The position numbers were made by a program, and so were the translations under genes. The notes beneath the pieces were generated by a model. That model did no database searches, was not told where the DNA came from, and saw only the letters and a list, made by a program, of their open reading frames with translations. 64,000 nt of DNA. Source: Thinopyrum elongatum (taxonomy: Eukaryota > Streptophyta > Magnoliopsida > Poales > Poaceae). How positions within the stretch are numbered: position 1 is the stretch's first letter; every line of letters starts with the position of its first letter. Below are positions 10,136 through 21,256 of this stretch, one piece after another. The stretch spans positions 53,975,410-54,039,409 of the forward strand of contig CM022302.1 in the NCBI GenBank assembly GCA_011799875.1, written 5' to 3'.

Positions 10136-13100
10136 ATGGCTGATGGTAAAAGACCTCAGAAGGGAGGAAAGAGGCCAGAAACAAATACTGCTTTTGAGAT
10201 CCCTAATGACATCTATGATGAATATTGTACTCCTGATGAAGCAACTCATGGCAAGGAGAACAAAAATCAGCGCAAAGTGCGCATTCAGAAGATTGAGAGG
10301 AGATGGGCAACAGAATGGAGGGAATATCGCTATGTCACTCCCAAGTACATGAAGAAATTCGCTGTTAACCCTCCATGTCCAAGACCTCCATTGGCTACTG
10401 GCCAAGAAGCTGATCCCACTAGCATCAGAAGAGGTGAGGAATTTCCTCAGGAGTGGGCTAAGCGTCAAGCCAAGCTGGCCAAAGTGGCTAAAGAGGCAGT
10501 GAAGAAATTCAATGAAGATTCTGTTGCTGCCGCCGCTGAGGCCTCTGCTATCAAGCCTAAGAAGGCTATGCTAAAGAAATCAGCTGTCAAGACAAGTTCC
10601 TCAGCTGCAATGCCCTCACGGCCAAGCTCTTCAAAGCCCTCACGGCCTGTTCCTCAAGCAAATTCCTCAAAAGCAGCTCCAACTCCCTCGGTTGCAAAAT
10701 CCTCAGCTACTCCTACAAAGTCCTCAGCACCTGTGCATCTTGCCACATGCCAAAGGACTACTGGAATCTAAATTGCTTCAGGAGTCTCTGCAAGTTCTTC
10801 AGCTCCACCTCAGTCTTCAACAACTCCTATCTTGCTGAAGAAAAAGGCCACTGCTGGACGAGGCACAAGACCAAATCCTCACAAGAAGCAGGTCGCCTTT
10901 CAGGTTCCGTCAAGCGAAGACGAAGCTGATGATGAAGAATTAGCTGCGATCATCAGAGATCGACAACAAAGGGCCGCTAGAGCCAAAGGCAGTGCAGTGC
11001 CCCTCATGCTGGATCCAAGGAAGATCCTTGATTTCATCGATCTATGGCACAAGGATCCAAATACACCTTTGCGTGAATTAAACCTCACTCCTGGTCAAAG
11101 TCACATGTTGACGGCCTTCATAAATGAAGAGAAATGGAAATTTGAAAAGGCCAGGCAGGTGAAGAAGGCTCAGTACAAGAAGGAGCGTTTTCTGAAGAAC
11201 AATGTTGTGAAAATGTCTCCTGAAGAACTTGTGACTATGCAGGCTGAGATCAAAGCACTCAGTGATGAATTTCATGCATTCCATGCAGATTGGCTAGGTG
11301 CCAAAGTCAGATTCGTCAGAATGGCAAAAGGATTTACTCCAAGTGTTGCAGCTTCATCGCAACCCAAATTTCCTCAGACTGGAACATCTGTTCAGTCTGC
11401 TGAAGAAAATGAAAGCGCCAGAACTGCTAAAGAAATTCCCGTCTCTGAAGAAATTGCCAGGGCAACCTCCAATATTGCGTCTGAAGAGCAATCCAGGCCA
11501 GTTGAAGCATCTGCTACTGTGCCTGAGGAATCTGAACAAGCCAGGGCAACTGCATCAGTTGTGCCTGAAGAAATTCAACCAATTTCCTCTGCTCCTCGTG
11601 CACCGATGACAAGCATCAACCTTCCTTCTGCATCAGAAGAGAAGAAAACCAAGGCTGCGGAGCGAGCAGCTATGAAGAAAAGGAAAGCATCTACATCTTC
11701 AGAGTCTTCAGCTCCCAAGAAATTGAAGACTTTGACAAGTTCAACTGAAGACCCAATTGATGTTATTCCTATATCAAGCATGCCATCAAAGGAGATCATT
11801 CCCTTTGGTGAGGAATATGAAATTCCAAGAAAATCTGATGAAGAAGATCCTTCTGCTGCTTCAACAGAGCAGATGGATGAAGAAATTGAAGTGGATACTT
11901 TCTCTTCAACCCCACTGGTATCATCGCCCATGCCTCAGTTCACAGCTGAAGAGACAGGCGTCGATGAAATTGAAGAAGATGAGGATGTGGATATTGGGTC
12001 TACAACACCTATTCTAAATGATGACTTTTGGGAAAGTCATCACCCCAATTCACCTCTGACAACCCCTCTACATCAAGTTCCTCAGTCCCCTGTGCAAACT
12101 GAAGAAATTCATACGGGCTCTGATGAACGTCAAGCTTCACTTCACTCTATTCCTGAAGAAGTTCCAGCCACTAGCGCTGATGTACATATGTCTGAAGAAA
12201 TGGAGGCCAAGGCTGCTGCTGAAATTCCTCAGCCTGTGGCTCCAGTGGCTATACCTCAAGAGGCTGTAAATTCTTCAACTGTTAATCTTCAGCCCAAGCC
12301 TCTGAACCCTCACTCCAAGAAGCAGAAGTTTAATGCTGAGGATTTCTTCAATGAGCACATATTCTTCACTGACTACAATCCCTATGACTCTGCTCGTCTT
12401 CGTCGCAAGCGCTTCTGGACTGCAAGCCAGATGAACTTCTACTCCTCATTATTGGTTGATAAGGATAAGATCTTTGAACATGAACAAATTCCTCATGTAG
12501 ATATGGAATCTCTGCCCTGCTTCACACCAGTCCTTAGTGTTCTTCATGACGCTGGGTTACTCAATTTCTGCACCGACATCTGCGATTGGAATGAAGAACT
12601 CATTCTTCAATTCTTCGCCACGCTGCACATTACTGGAAATGTTGATGATGTCAATTCATGGGTATTGGACTGGATGACCGATAATACTCATTTCAAAGTA
12701 CCGGCCTCTGAATTACTTCATGCCGTCCCAGTCAGTCCTCCCACTGAAGGTGCAAGGCTTCTCTATGTTGAACCTGAACTGTCTGATCATCTGATGCAAG
12801 TGCTGATGAAGCCATTGAAGCCAGGCCAAGCTCCAAGGACCAAATTCCTCGTCAAGGAATTGCTCTATGTGCCAAGGACAGTTTATCTCATACTGACCAA
12901 AACCCTCAGTCCAATCAAGGGCCACAACTCTGATGATGAAGAAGTTGTTGGCATCATGAAGAATCTACTGTTCAATATCATTCATGCTATACCTATCAAC
13001 TACCATGATTTCTTCATGAGGACTTTGGCCAATGCTGCTCTGTCACCTTTTGAGTTGAAGCCTTATGCTCCCTGGATCATGAGATTCATCAGATCAAGGT

Positions 13101-13747
13101 CTTCAATTCATTACAAGGCTGACTTTCAAAATCATCTCAGCTATTTGCCCCCTATCGAAGTCCTCAAACGGACTATTTCCTCAGCTGACGAGAAGGGCAA
13201 GGCTGCTGTTATTGATGAAGGTACTCGTCCATTGGATGGACAGTTTCACAAAGCTACTTCCTATTCCACCAATGATGACTCTGCAACTCAAGATTCTGCC
13301 GCCAAAGCTTCAGAACATCATCCTCAAGCCACAGCTCCGCGTGTGATGACTGATCGTGAACTTCTCCTTAGTCTTCATCAGAGAGTTGATCGAAATCACA
13401 AGTGGGTCAAGCGTCAATTTGGTGCAATTCTTCAGAACATGACAGTCACTCAAAATACTGTGAAGAAGAATCACTACTACTTGCATGAAGTTTTTGACCG
13501 CACTTGGGCGATTCTGTCTAATCTTCATAGTGCTGAAGAACTCAAGGAGATGGGATTCCAACAGGACTTTGACTGGTCTCAGCCACCTTCGAAGAAATTC
13601 AAGAAAGTCAAAGTTCCTCAGCTTGTTGCCAGTTCATATTCTTCATCGCGCGAGACGGATGAAGCTGAAGACTTGAACGACACTGCGGCAGGCCCTACCT
13701 CAACGGACAACCCCAACAATGCTGGCGCTCCTCCATCGACATCATGA
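10136..13747 (+). pseudogene. Third ORF of the Copia element (position of env-like ORF), one stop
   Basis: A ~1200-codon frame after pol, interrupted once by TAA at 10769-10771; both halves are in the same frame. I chose ATG 10136 (AAAATGGC), the start of the MADGKRPQKGG segment; the frame is open back to 9854. The N-terminal third is basic, with Ala/Ser/Pro/Lys-rich low complexity. The middle is acidic and repetitive (SEEI, PEE). A folded-looking segment lies at about 12330-13190 (FWTASQMNFYSSLL, WNEELILQFFATLH, DFFMRTLANAALSPFELKPYAPW). The C-terminus is polar. I see no convincing signal peptide or membrane anchor, so calling it an envelope would rest on position alone. The folded part recalls plant transposon-associated domains, which I cannot confirm. 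It may use its own promoter at 9421. Confidence 0.75.
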
Positions 13748-13804
13748 TGATATTCTTCAGGGGCGTTAGTCCTCATTTTTCGTCCCTTTTGGTCATTCGA
13801 TGAC

Positions 13805-13817
13805 AAAGGGGGAGAAA
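13805..13817 (+). repeat. Polypurine-tract-like copy 1
   Basis: AAAGGGGGAGAAA, 459 bases upstream of the true tract; same core (AGGGGGAG) as the tract at the 3' LTR. Confidence 0.6.
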
Positions 13818-14156
13818 TTTGAGTTAGTCTTCAAGCGGGTCTTATATATGGGCTATAATTCTGTTAAGTTACAACTCTTGCTTTTCTGAGGTGTTTGCTC
13901 TGATGAGTTGTAAGCTTAAGTCCTATGGTGGTCTGATACTTTTGAACTGCTTTCTGCATGCTTATTTCCTCAAGTACCTTAATGCACGCATGCTGAATTT
14001 CGTCAGACACCATATTTCATCATGCATTTCAAATTCTTCATATCATACGTTAAATGCGTGTATGAATTTCAAGATATAGGAGGAGATCTCCATGATATTA
14101 CTCAAAAATGTGCATTTGCTATTTCAAATGCAAATTCCTCAAATATGCACATCTTC

Positions 14157-14164
14157 AGGGGGAG
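14157..14164 (+). repeat. Polypurine-tract-like copy 2
   Basis: AGGGGGAG core about 110 bases before the 3' LTR. Repeated polypurine tracts are described for Sireviruses. Confidence 0.55.
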
Positions 14165-14261
14165 TTCTTCTATATCTTGCAATCAAATTCCTCAATATCA
14201 GTATTTACACTTCATATGTTTATCCCCGTTGAAAACTTAACCTATATTGTCATCAATCACC

Positions 14262-14275
14262 AAAAAGGGGGAGAT
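14262..14275 (+). other. Polypurine tract of the Copia element
   Basis: AAAAAGGGGGAGAT directly abuts the 3' LTR start, the place where plus-strand DNA synthesis is primed. Confidence 0.9.
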
Positions 14276-15763
14276 TGTAAGTGCATCTAGTGCCCCTTAG
14301 TGATTTTGGTGTATTGAAGACTTATAGGTTAAGGGACTAATGTGTTTGTGAGTGTACACAGGTCTATAAGTCTATGAGGAGTTTGATATTTACGATGAAA
14401 GTCGACCCCTAAAAATGAATGTCTTCAACTGAAGACTTTGGTTTTCTTGAAGACTTTGAAAGTGAAGAAATTGGTGTGACCCTGAAGACTTGATATTCAT
14501 GCGAGGATTATGAAGCGTGAAGACTTTTGTTTTCATAGTTTCATTTTCTTCTTCTTGAGTCATAGGAAACACCGTACTGTTAAAGGGGGTCGAGGTAAAA
14601 CTAAGGAAAAGTTTCCAAGTGATGCTCAACTCAAAATCCTACACCTACCCAATCCTTTCGAGTGAAGCCATTGGAAATCTCATACAGTTTAGTCAAGTTC
14701 TTCAGTGACAGAGACGAAGTTCTTCTGTTCTCTGAGGAATTTGTTCTGACTGAGGAGTTAGGAATTCGCCAGTGCGGATTGCCTACAAGTGAGGAACATG
14801 ATAGCCCTGAGGAATTTGATACTCAAATTTCCGACCGTTGCTGTGCTACGTGCCAGCTGTCCCAAAATATCTACCCACCTAACGGTCATATCATTGAAGG
14901 GCATTTATGTCTTATCATGTCGGGCTGCTCCCTAGGCTATAAATAGCCGCCCCCTACAACCACTAGCTGGTTGGCTGCTCCAAGAAATAGATTGACACTT
15001 GTCATTTAGAGCATCCCATCCTCCGAGGACTTTGAGCGAAAATCATCAAGTGAGGAAAAACTCAAAAAACCCAAACACCTACAAACCCAAAGTGATTGAG
15101 CATCACTGAAGAGATTGTTCATGTGTGGAACCGACGCTTGTTACCTTTGAGGACTGTGCATCCTCCAGACGGTTAGGCGTCATGGTCTAGAGCATCCAAG
15201 AGGAAATTGTGGATTGCCGAGTGACCGAGTATGTGAAGGTTGGGAAGTCACCTGAAGACTTACCACGAGTGTTTGGGCGAGGTCTGTGTGACCTTAACTC
15301 AAGGAGAATACGGTGAGGACTGTGTGTCCTCAGGTTTAAATACCTAGCCGCTCCAACCAGACGTACAACTGTCACAGCAGTTGGAACTGGTCTACCAAAT
15401 TATTGTCTTCACCGAGCTACTGGTTCTATTTCCTCAACCCTTTCATTTCCTCGCATACTTGCTATGTAATTGATCTTTACTGTTTGAAGACTTTGTCTGA
15501 AGACTTTCTCAATTTCCTCAGTTCAATTTCTTCAGTCACTTAGTCTTCAGCCTGCTTATCCTGTGTTTACGCTCTCGTACTCTGTGCTTGTTTTCATTTC
15601 ATCATGATGACTGTGCAACTACTCTGTTATGCTTGCATCTGAGTACTTATTCCGCTGCTAAGTAGTTCGTCGCTTAGGAATTTCCTCACCTTGAAATTCC
15701 TCAGTGACGAATTAGTAAAAATCGCCTATTCACCCCCCCTCTAGTCGATATAACGTACTTTCA
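14276..15763 (+). repeat. 3' LTR of the Copia element
   Basis: 1488 bp, TGTAAGTG to GTACTTTCA, with TATAAATA at 14938-14945. It matches the 5' LTR throughout, with about 18 substitutions by eye, one 14-bp indel and small homopolymer differences. Confidence 0.95.
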
Positions 15764-15829
15764 ATCTCCATGCATAGATCTTGCGTGTGTGTAGAAAATT
15801 TTTTGTTTTCCATGCAACGTTCCCCAACA
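15764..15829 (+). mobile_element. Family B LTR, right end (with ATCTC duplication)
   Basis: Starts with the ATCTC duplication and continues the LTR cut at 1142. It ends in GCAACGTTCCCCAACA, a TG...CA-type LTR terminus. No primer-binding site follows. Confidence 0.65.
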
Positions 15830-17264
15830 CACATGGTGGTGGCACCATTTTCCTATTAGAGAAGAATGTCAGTGGCTAAATATCTATCAAATAAATAGAC
15901 TATACTAGAAAAATTCAACACAAAACACTATCATCTGATTCTACACTACTAAAATTTGTACACAAAGTAATCCATGAATTCTACACTAGTAAATCGGATC
16001 CTACTAAGTATGGATTCTACCCTACTAAGCAATCCATGCATTCTACACTACTAAATTTCTACAAAGTATGGATTCTACCCTAAAAAATATTCTTCACGAC
16101 TAAAATTTCTACACAAAGTAATCCATGAATTCTACAGTACTAAATTGGATTCTACTAATTAGGTATGGATTCTACATTAGTGGCAATCCATGCATTATAT
16201 ACTACTAAATTTTTACTAAGTATGGATTCTACACTAAAAAGTATTCTGCACTACTAAAATTTCTACACAAATCAAACAATGGATTCTACAGTACTAAATC
16301 GGATTCTACTAATTAAGTATGGATGCTACACTACTAAGCAATCCATGCATTCTACACTACTAAATTTCTACTAAGAATGGATTCCAGACTAAAATATATT
16401 CTAACCTACTAAAATATCTACACAAAGCAATCTATGGATTCTACACTACTAAATAGGATTCTAGTAATTAAGTATGGATTCTACACTACTAAGCAATCCA
16501 TGCATTCTACACTACTAAATTTCTACTAAGTATGGATTCTACACTAAAAAATATTCTACACTACTAAAATTTCAACACAAAGCAATCCATGGATTCTTCA
16601 TTACTAAATCGGATTCTACTAATTAAGTATGGATTCTACACTACTAAGCAGTCCATGCTTTCTACACTACTAAACTTCTACTAATTATGGATTCTACACT
16701 AAAAAATATTCTACACTACTAAAATTTCTACACAAAGCAATCCATGGATTCTACACTACTACGCAAAAGCAATCCATGGGTAGAACCCTACTTATCGGAT
16801 TCCACATTACTACACAAACCTAATCCATGGATTCCATGATTCGATGGCGTCCGTGGACAAAGGAGGTGAGAGGGGAGGGGAAGGAGAGGCGCGATGGGAG
16901 GGACTGAACTTGCTATCACCGGCGGTGTGGCGATGGGTGTCTTGGTCCCCGGCGGCGAGGAGCAGCGAGGTCCGGTGGAGGTGGTGGCTGGTCGAGGGAG
17001 ATGCGTGAAAAGGATGGGAGGTGAAAGGAGATGGACCAATGTTGGCGTAGGCCTAATAGGCCACACCATAACGAAGTTTAGCGCAAAACAAAAAAACACA
17101 AATAGCACAAATGGCGTGCTAATAATTTCTAACGCCAAAACTAAAGACATAAAGCTCGCATACCCTATATGCCAACACCACCGCTATTTAAAAACAATAG
17201 TGCTGGCGTCGATTGGAAATGGTGTCAGGAACTAAAGTTCTTGCTAGCCATTTCTCTACTAGTG
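15830..17264. mobile_element. Probable CACTA-type element or fragment (right end only)
   Basis: The right edge reads CTCTACTAGTG at 17254-17264, i.e. CACTAGTAGAG from the other strand, the terminal word of CACTA transposons. Inside are subterminal-like tandem repeats (15890-16790) and a GC-rich stretch (16850-17030), a common non-autonomous CACTA layout. No matching left terminus was found, so it may be truncated by the family B LTR. No transposase is visible; the ORFs here are short and overlapping. Confidence 0.45.
15890..16790. repeat. 155-bp tandem repeat, about 5.7 copies
   Basis: The unit starts GGATTCTACACTACTAAGCA. Its starts are at 16012, 16167, 16321, 16476 and 16631, spacing 154-155. 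Each unit is built from shorter words (GGATTCTACACTACTAAA, AAGCAATCCATG). It is AT-rich with no sustained ORF. Confidence 0.92.
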
Positions 17265-17900
17265 TAGAAAGCGATGTGTAGTCAAGTGCGCAGTGGTGCA
17301 CCAGGAAGAAGACGGTGTTGACGAGGCACCACACCGGGGTTGTCAAGCCCGGGCTCATGTCGTAGACAAAGGAACGCATCGGTGATGCCAGCATCGGGCA
17401 TGCATAGACAGGAAGAAGTCGGTGTTGACAAAGCGTGGAACCGGGTTTCCCAAGCCCGGTAACACATCGTGGATGAAAGCACGCGTTGGTGTTGCCAGCA
17501 TCGGGCATGCGTTGGGACCAGCACAAACTGTTTGCCATTACGGAGGGACTACAAGAGGAGGACTTGACGATGGTTGTGGCGCAAATTAGGGGGGGGGGGT
17601 AGAAGGTGCCGATGTATCGCATGGTTGCCAGAGTAGATGAAGTGGTCGGGGAAGATGAAGGTGACGCTGGCGATGAGTTGGTGCTAGACGAAGATGAAGA
17701 TGTGGTCGGCAGAACAAGAGGTAGCCCGTGAGAGTCCACGTTGGTCGCCCGTAGAAGCGTGGCGGTGGTGCTCGAAGTAGGCGAGGAAGAACCCAACAGC
17801 TTGATGAAAATACAGTGTGGATGGTGGCGTTCCCGCGCCTAGGGAGGCGGAGCGGCGCATACCATGTAGACATGAACCCGTGAGGACGGTGGAGTGGACA
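17265..17900. other. GC-rich region with a 107-bp duplication
   Basis: Two adjacent imperfect copies (about 17301-17407 and 17408-17514) share GGAAGAAG-CGGTGTTGAC and GCCAGCATCGGGCATGC. The overlapping minus-strand ORF 17188-17796 is Ser/Thr/Pro-rich and crosses the CACTA-like border, so I do not treat it as a gene. Confidence 0.5.
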
Positions 17901-17913
17901 GCGTGCAGCAGAG

Positions 17914-18290
17914 CTACGGCCCGAAGGGGCGATGCAGCGACAACGCTAGGGTCAATGCAACAACGGGGATCACCTCAGAGCGGTGGCGTGGGGCCACGTG
18001 CCATGGCACTACAACCCGAAGGGGCAACGCAGCGGCAGCGCGTGGGTCGGTGCATCTGCGGTGATCACCTTTGGGCGGCGCTATGGCCCAAAGGGGTGAC
18101 CCAGCAGTAACGTGTGGGTCATTGCAGCCGCGGGGAAGACCTCGGGGGGTGGCGGCATGGACCGCGCGGCACTACGGCCCGAAGGGCCGACGCAGTGGTA
18201 GGGTGCGGGTCGGTGCAACCACGTGGAGGACCTCGGGGCGGCTACACTGGGGTCCGTAGGGATGACGCAGCGGCAACTTGGTGCTCGATT
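17914..18290. repeat. GC-rich tandem repeat, ~165-bp unit with two half-repeats
   Basis: The word CTACGGCCCGAAGGGG and variants recur at 17914, 18009, 18081, 18172 and 18242. Alternate copies are 161-167 bases apart, implying a two-part unit. Open frames here follow from repeat composition. Confidence 0.65.
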
Positions 18291-19560
18291 GGTAGAGAGG
18301 CATGCGTACTCGGTGATGATCTTCATGGGAACCTGCGGAGGCGCACGCGAATGACTGATCTGGTCGGTCGCGCGACGTGGATGGAGTGGATCACGGGCAG
18401 TCGGGTGATCAATCCGATCGCTCCGGAGGCTGGGGTCACGGCTCGGTGATAAAGTGGTTGAGCCGCTTAGGCTATGCACGAACGAGGCGGGATGGAGGCG
18501 GGTTAATGGACCGGATCATGGCGAAGACCGTCGATGCAGTGCGACGGGCAGATGAACACACAGACAACGGCTGTTACGGGCCGCCGCGAGTCACGCGAGG
18601 CCGCCGTGTCAGAGAAGAGGCTGGTGTAGTCGACGCCGAATTCGAAGTAGATGCGCGGAAATGTCGAAAGGTGGTGGCCGGCATTGCAACCCGATCTTAG
18701 ATTGAAGAACCAAAAAAGAAATGCCGATCAAACGACCGCCGAGAGAGAAAAAAAGCTAGATCAAACGATATGGAAAACACCTCTCTAGGGCAGCCGATCA
18801 ATGCGGTCGGCGGACGAACCCTTGGTACGGGTTGCGCGGCCCCCAGTGGAGATCATGGAGATCAACCTCCCCGGCGGCGGCACGGTGCGGAAGCGGCGGC
18901 GGCTAGGGTTTTGGATGGGGGTTAGGCCGATACCATGTAAGAGGAATAAAGAAGGATTGGTGAAATCATTGATATATTGCTTGAGCCTCGTGAGCGTATG
19001 TATAAGAGTACATGATCTTCTTGAAGTACAAGACAATGTAGAATAAATCCAACTCTATCATATATTTCCTAAACAATCACGATACTCAACACTTGAGAGG
19101 GTCGTGGACATGCGAGATTTATTGGGCCGGCCACAACCATATGGCCGAAGGATCTCGTTCGACCAAGCTGAGGGGCTACCAATTGTAGTATAGTGCTATT
19201 TGACACCCAGGCGAAGAATAGTTATTCTATATGCACCGTGTTTTTGCAGTCGTACATGATTTGTACGTGATGTAAATTAAGTCATACGTCAGAACTCAAG
19301 AAGAACGTAAAGAAATATTGACAAGACGTTTACGTGACGAAAAAAATCTGACATAAAATAGGCATATTTTTGTGGTGTTTATGCTGTTGTGACTCATAGT
19401 TCATTTATATGTCGATTTCCTGGTTGTGGGCCAATACAAACACAATTATTTGTAAACAAAACATAAATTATGAATGTAACAACGTAACGTAAGAATAACT
19501 TGTGTGCATTGCTGGCTAAACGAAATTCTAAGTTTTGTATCACTTGTCGGCTAAATGATA
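18291..19560. other. No gene seen; decayed LTR-like and GC-rich debris
   Basis: 18291-18790 is GC-rich and unassigned. About 18900-19080 resembles a Copia LTR edge (CATTGATATATTGCTTGAG, GTATAAGAGTACATGATC) but lacks a matching partner. 19080-19560 is AT-rich with nothing recognised. Confidence 0.4.
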
Positions 19561-19816
19561 CTCCCCTGTTCCATAATGTAGTGCGTATAGATTTTTTGAC
19601 AAGTCAAACTTTACAAATTTTGACCAAGTTTATAGAGTAAATTATTTATATCTAGAATACCAAATATATATATAATATGAAACTACATCATATGATGAAT
19701 CTAATGATATATGTTTGGCATTCTAGATTTAAATATTTTTTCTATATACTTGGTCAAACTTTGTGAGGTTTGACTTTTCAAAAATCTATATACACTACAT
19801 TTTGGAATGGAGGGAG
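19561..19816. mobile_element. Stowaway MITE (Tc1/Mariner type), 256 bp
   Basis: Begins CTCCCCTGTTCC and ends GGAATGGAGGGAG, nearly perfect inverted termini of the Stowaway type, flanked by TA (19559-19560, 19817-19818). Longer subterminal inversion is visible (TTTGACAAGTCAAAC near the left end; GTTTGACTTTTCAAAA near the right). Non-coding. Confidence 0.95.
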
Positions 19817-19980
19817 TATCCGCTAGGCCAAGCACTTCATTGCCACATGACATCAAAACGGCAAACAAACGTACAATTATTATGTAAGTATGTAGTGGAA
19901 GGAAAATTGCACACAATGGTATGGGTACATGTGCGTCGGTAAAAAGACCCACAGTTGGCCGTATTTCGAAGCATGGTTCT

Positions 19981-20020
19981 TCATTGGATTGATTTTCTAA
20001 TCAGGAAATCAATCCAATGA
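19981..20020. repeat. Perfect 15-bp inverted repeat
   Basis: 19981-19995 and 20006-20020 are exact reverse complements (TCATTGGATTGATTT) around a 10-base loop. It lacks a T run and has no adjoining gene. It could be a hairpin or a small footprint of a lost element. Confidence 0.85.
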
Positions 20021-20111
20021 AACACTAAACTTCCATATATGACCAACTACGGGGAAAAGAACCTGATACCGCATGCACCTAGAGGCTAGAGTTGAGCAAA
20101 TACAAATGGCG

Positions 20112-20804
20112 TCAAGCAAAAGCATGTAAAGCAGCATTGCTTGAGTTGTAGACGAAACGTGAGGTTCTCATCCCCAGGTCACTATTCGATTTCCACCACT
20201 GCCGAAGATTGTGCGCCTCCTCCTTTTGGGTCGAGCTGGCCCACAGCCTCGCCGACGGCAGCAGGTGGGGCTGCACCTTGTCGGTGAACATGGATATGCA
20301 CATATCACCGTACGACGCTCTCGCCGCCGTCATGGCGAAGCGAGGGTGCTTCTTGGAAACCAGGTGCCGCTGCATGAAGTAATCGTAATACCCCCGGCGG
20401 ATGGTGTCATCCTGATTGATGTACAGCTCCGGCTCCCACGGGGCCAGCTGCTGGAACAGCTGCTTCGTGCGCTGGTGGTACCCCGGAAGGATATTTGCGA
20501 GGCCTGTTAGGAATATGCCAAGCAGTCGCGTGAGCCGGCAACTGGAGAACGTGACCATGCCAAGCAGTGGAGAAGTCCAGGTCGAGTCGAAGGGCCGTTG
20601 CGATCTGGAGGGAGCCGCGTCGCGCGCAGCCGCAGTCAAGCAGCAGGGTGTTTGCGAGTAAGTTAAGATAAGCTGTGGATTTTTATTACCTGGGTGAATT
20701 TTTTGGGAGTGAAGAACATGGCGGATTGGGAAAGATTGAGAAACAAATGTACGTATATGTGCTAACTTCTTATCTGATGGTAGCACAATTTTTTTAAGTA
20801 GCAA
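20112..20804 (-). pseudogene. Unidentified coding fragment
   Basis: A 230-codon minus-strand frame. The part from about residue 95 to the end looks like genuine protein: mixed composition and GC-ending codons as in grass exons (LANILPGYHQRTKQLFQQL, WEPELYINQDDTIRRGYYDY, EEAHNLRQWWKSNSD). The first ~90 residues are less protein-like and may be intron or leader read through; an acceptor-like site could lie near 20620-20660. I do not recognise the family and see no signal peptide or catalytic motif. It may be a last exon, a captured fragment or a relic. No promoter or second exon was found. Confidence 0.45.
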
Positions 20805-21179
20805 CCAGTTTGGACAGGGTTATATGTTTTGCAGAACAAAATGAAGTCTTCGTTGTTCAAATTTAGGAAAGCGAGTTTATGTAGATTACATTGTTTCATT
20901 ACTATCATGGTGTAGTTCACCTTATCAATAAATAAACTGTACTGTCAATTTTAAAGTCCAAAGATCATCGTCTATGCTATGCACTAGATATTTACTTTGC
21001 TTTCAAATAGAAAATATTTTGAGCTTTCAGAGTCAACAAGGGCCCCTTGTTGATGTCTTGCCCCAGGGCCCCCCTAAATCTGTGGGACGGCCCTGACCGC
21101 TGCTGACACTACATCTAGCGCTAATCAGGCACCATAGCTCGAACAGGCCCGAACACTGCACTGGTGGGTGAGTACTCCC
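20805..21179. other. No gene seen
   Basis: AT-rich, followed by GGGCCCCTTGTTG...CAGGGCCCCCCTAAATC near 21040-21080, which resembles the edge of a decayed mobile element. Nothing else is supported. Confidence 0.3.
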
Positions 21180-21256
21180 TCACTTGAAGTACACAATCGC
21201 CAGGATAAGCACGCAAATGGCAAGCATGATGACGAAGACCATCAAGTTCGTGGCGG

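Larger units (their letters stand above)
1143..15763 (+). mobile_element. Complete Copia (Sirevirus-type) LTR retrotransposon
   Basis: A 14.6-kb element with LTRs 1143-2645 and 14276-15763, a 5-bp duplication (ATCTC), a primer-binding site at 2648, a polypurine tract at 14262-14275, gag (2713-5286), pol (5505-8709, order protease, integrase, RT, RNase H, which is Copia order) and a third large ORF (10136-13747). Sirevirus hallmarks seen are the long gag with coiled coil, the extra ORF after pol, and several polypurine tracts before the 3' LTR. Size and layout fit the Triticeae Maximus group, but that name is recalled, not tested. LTR divergence by eye is about 18 substitutions plus a 14-bp indel, so insertion is recent. 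Lesions seen: one frameshift in pol and one stop in ORF3. Confidence 0.95.

Noticed and set aside
15890..16790. CRISPR-like array
   Set aside because: The 155-bp units are contiguous tandem repeats without unique spacers, in plant-type transposon sequence.
16788..18700. Many overlapping GC-rich ORFs on both strands
   Set aside because: They follow tandem repeats and GC bias, overlap each other in several frames and show no domain.
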